Below, piece by piece: positions 62,304 to 64,000 of a DNA stretch of 64,000 nt. Source of the stretch: CAWFGW01 sp963815495 (GTDB taxonomy: Bacteria > Bacteroidota > Bacteroidia > Cytophagales > JAAEPT01); assembly GCA_963815495.1 (NCBI GenBank), contig CAWFGW010000002.1, positions 33,287-97,286 on the forward strand, given 5' to 3'. Position 1 is the stretch's first letter, and the number at the start of each line of letters is the position of its first letter. Made by a program: the position numbers and the translations under genes. The notes under the pieces were generated by a model. That model was not told where the DNA came from, did no database searches, and saw only the letters and a list, made by a program, of their open reading frames with translations.

Positions 62304-63491
62304 ATGGCAAAAGCTACATTTGATCGTTCCAAACCACACTGTAACATAGGAACTATCGGTCACGTTGACCACGGTAAAACAACTCTTACAGCAGCAATTT
62401 CAACAGTACTTTCAAATGCAGGTCTTGCTGAAAAAAGAGATTTCGCTACTATTGACAACGCTCCTGAAGAAAAAGAAAGAGGTATCACAATTAATACTTC
62501 TCACATTGAGTACGCAACAGCTGCTAGACATTACGCACACGTTGACTGTCCTGGTCACGCGGATTACGTAAAGAACATGGTTACTGGTGCTGCACAAATG
62601 GATGGTGCTATTCTTGTAGTTGCTGCTACAGATGGTCCAATGCCTCAAACTCGTGAGCACATCCTTCTTGCTCGTCAGGTTGGTGTACCTCAATTAGTTG
62701 TATTCATGAATAAAGTGGATATGGTTGATGATCCTGAATTATTAGAACTAGTTGAAATGGAAATCAGAGAGTTACTTTCTTTCTACGATTTCGATGGTGA
62801 TAACATTCCAGTTATTTCTGGTTCTGCATTAGGTGCATTAAACGGTGAAGATAAGTGGGTTGCTACTGTTAACGAATTAATGGATGCAGTTGATAATTTC
62901 ATTCCTCAACCAGAACGTTTAGTTGACTTACCATTCTTGATGCCAGTTGAGGACGTGTTCTCAATCACTGGACGTGGTACTGTTGCTACTGGTCGTATCG
63001 AAAGAGGTATTATCAACTCAGGTGATCCTGTTGATATCTTAGGTATGGGTGCTGAAGGTCTTAAGTCTACAATTACTGGAGTTGAGATGTTTAGAAAAAT
63101 ATTAGATAGAGGTGAAGCTGGTGATAACGTAGGTTTACTTTTGAGAGGTATTGAAAAAGACCAAATCAAAAGAGGAATGGTTATCGTGAAGCCGGGTTCA
63201 GTAACTCCTCACAAAAAATTCAAAGCTGAGGTTTACGTTCTTTCAAAAGAAGAAGGTGGTCGTCACACACCATTCTTTAACAAGTACCGTCCACAGTTCT
63301 ACTTAAGAACAACTGACGTTACAGGTGAGATTTTCTTACCAGAAGGTGTTGAGATGGTTATGCCAGGTGATAACATCACAATCACTGTTGAGTTGATCAA
63401 CACAGTTGCGATGGAAAAAGGTCTACGTTTCGCTATCAGAGAAGGTGGTAGAACAGTAGGTGCTGGTCAAGTAACAGAGATTTTAGAGTAA
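62304..63491 (+). CDS. tuf: Elongation factor Tu
   Basis: A 395-residue GTPase delivering aminoacyl-tRNA to the ribosome. G1 motif G-H-V-D-H-G-K-T (19-26), switch region R-G-I-T-I-N-T-S, D-C-P-G-H-A-D-Y (G3), N-K-V-D-M (G4), and domain 2-3 segments V-F-S-I-T-G-R-G-T-V-A-T-G-R and the end R-T-V-G-A-G-Q-V-T. Linked with tRNA-Tyr, -Gly and -Thr upstream and with tRNA-Trp-secE-nusG downstream, a conserved arrangement. A hairpin follows the stop at 63518. Confidence 0.99.
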   Translation: MAKATFDRSKPHCNIGTIGHVDHGKTTLTAAISTVLSNAGLAEKRDFATIDNAPEEKERGITINTSHIEYATAARHYAHVDCPGHADYVKNMVTGAAQMDGAILVVAATDGPMPQTREHILLARQVGVPQLVVFMNKVDMVDDPELLELVEMEIRELLSFYDFDGDNIPVISGSALGALNGEDKWVATVNELMDAVDNFIPQPERLVDLPFLMPVEDVFSITGRGTVATGRIERGIINSGDPVDILGMGAEGLKSTITGVEMFRKILDRGEAGDNVGLLLRGIEKDQIKRGMVIVKPGSVTPHKKFKAEVYVLSKEEGGRHTPFFNKYRPQFYLRTTDVTGEIFLPEGVEMVMPGDNITITVELINTVAMEKGLRFAIREGGRTVGAGQVTEILE

Positions 63492-63517
63492 TAAACTCTT
63501 AAGGATTTATAATTCAG

Positions 63518-63548
63518 ATGCGTTCTTGAAAAATATTCGGGAACGCAT
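63518..63548 (+). terminator. Hairpin after tuf, probable terminator
   Basis: ATGCGTTC (63518-63525) pairs with GAACGCAT (63541-63548); a 15-base loop separates them and a short T-rich stretch follows. It ends where the promoter for the next genes begins. Confidence 0.55.
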
Positions 63549-63579
63549 TTGTTTGTAAAGACAATATTAACTACCTTTG
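63548..63579 (+). promoter_or_regulatory. Promoter of tRNA-Trp-secE-nusG
   Basis: TTTG at 63548-63551 (and again at 63552-63555), 20 bases, TACCTTTG at 63572-63579: a full match to the Bacteroidota consensus. 39 bases before tRNA-Trp. Confidence 0.75.
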
Positions 63580-63618
63580 CACTCCTTTTTGGAAGACATC
63601 TTCTAAAAGAGTGCATTT

Positions 63619-63691
63619 ACGGGTGTAGCTCAATTGGTAGAGTAGCGGTCTCCAAAACCGTTGGTTGTGGGTTCAAGTCCTACCGCCCGTG
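63619..63691 (+). tRNA. tRNA-Trp (CCA)
   Basis: 73 bases; acceptor ACGGGTG pairs with CGCCCGT (one T-G pair), discriminator G, anticodon loop C-T-C-C-A-A-A giving CCA, D arm AGCTCAATTGGTAGAG. CCA tail not encoded. 17 bases before secE. Confidence 0.97.
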
Positions 63692-63708
63692 CTAAAAGAT
63701 AAAGTAAC

Positions 63709-63891
63709 ATGAATAACTTTATTACTTACGTAAAAGAATCTTTTGATGAAGTCATCAATCGTGTTAGTTGGCCAAAATATAGCGAACTACAGTCAAGTAC
63801 AGCTTTAGTTGTAATTGCGTCTGCCGTTTTCGCGGTAGTGGTGGCTGTTATAGATTTGGCTTTTGATAATTTGTTAGGCTTAGTATACTAG
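63709..63891 (+). CDS. secE: Preprotein translocase subunit SecE
   Basis: A 60-residue protein: basic/acidic N-terminal helix (F-I-T-Y-V-K-E-S-F-D-E-V), the conserved R-V-S-W-P-K-Y-S-E-L, and a single membrane helix (A-L-V-V-I-A-S-A-V-F-A-V-V-V-A-V-I-D-L-A). This is the short one-helix form. It clamps SecY in the membrane. Directly followed by nusG after 7 bases. Confidence 0.95.
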   Translation: MNNFITYVKESFDEVINRVSWPKYSELQSSTALVVIASAVFAVVVAVIDLAFDNLLGLVY

Positions 63892-63898
63892 TATATAA

Positions 63899-64000
63899 AT
63901 GGGTGAATTAGCTTGGTACGTAGTGCGGTCAGTGAGTGGGCAAGAGAAGAAGGTTAAAAACTATCTTGAAAACGAAATCACTCGTCAAGGGCTAGCTGAT
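63899..64000 (+). CDS. nusG: Transcription antitermination factor NusG, cut by window edge
   Basis: The first 34 codons are visible: M-G-E-L-A-W-Y-V-V-R-S-V-S-G-Q-E-K-K-V-K. This is the start of the NGN domain (W-Y-V-V-R-S-x-S-G-Q-E motif), which binds RNA polymerase. The usual partner of secE. The rest lies beyond the window. Confidence 0.93.
   Translation, partial: MGELAWYVVRSVSGQEKKVKNYLENEITRQGLAD

Overview
The window is chromosomal DNA of a Bacteroidota bacterium, most likely a free-living Flavobacteriales-type organism; the genus cannot be fixed from the sequence alone. The evidence is: secreted proteins ending in type IX secretion (T9SS) sorting domains with the YPNP signature; the Bacteroidota promoter pattern TTTG-N19-TAAATTTG, seen almost perfectly before the tRNA-tuf operon; lipoprotein plus DUF5723-type outer-membrane pairs; an AT-rich base composition; weak or absent Shine-Dalgarno sequences; and the gene order tRNA-Tyr/Gly/Thr, tuf, tRNA-Trp, secE, nusG. 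No phage, insertion sequence, integron or CRISPR array was found.

Layout. Bases 1-8057 (minus strand) carry an EEP-family phosphodiesterase running off the left edge, a DUF486 membrane protein, lspA, ileS and an RND/MMPL transporter. Bases 8206-14454 (plus) carry a lipoprotein/outer-membrane pair, a radical SAM/SPASM enzyme, an HATPase plus STAS-like pair that looks like a partner-switching module, and a lysine-rich coiled-coil protein. Bases 14458-20147 (minus) carry a glutathione peroxidase, a lipoprotein, a tightly overlapped run rsmI-lnt-suhB-small Cys-rich membrane protein, and topoisomerase IB. Bases 20495-25225 (plus) carry valS, a transglutaminase-like protein and an AI-2E family protein. 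Bases 25297-28492 hold a divergent secreted GH9 glucanase and SGNH esterase, both with T9SS tails. Bases 28470-36211 (minus) hold a second lipoprotein/DUF5723 pair, an HExxH protein, a MATE exporter, lpxH, ftsH and rsfS.

Bases 36260-41664 hold birA, ahcY and three glycosyltransferase genes. Every one of them is interrupted by frameshifts or an in-frame stop (about 13 in 5.4 kb), while no long gene elsewhere in the window is broken. The proteins are otherwise well conserved, so a patch of low sequence quality is the simplest explanation, although local gene decay cannot be excluded.

Bases 41760-43905 carry an ECF sigma factor, its putative zinc-binding anti-sigma partner, gmk and nadD. Bases 44172-49214 form a likely operon dabB-dabA-DUF6671, an energy-coupled inorganic carbon (CO2/bicarbonate) uptake system. 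Its leader contains nested inverted repeats ending two bases before the dabB start codon. After a second AI-2E protein and a DUF1697 protein comes a 1700-residue secreted protein that joins a 5'-nucleotidase and an ExeM/NucH-type nuclease (51355-56457), followed by an unknown protein, frr, pyrH, a lipoprotein M1 aminopeptidase and the translation/transcription block at the right edge.

The strongest candidates for something undescribed are the two paralogous lipoprotein/outer-membrane modules, the DUF6671 gene and structured leader attached to dabBA, and the HATPase/STAS-like pair next to a radical SAM enzyme.
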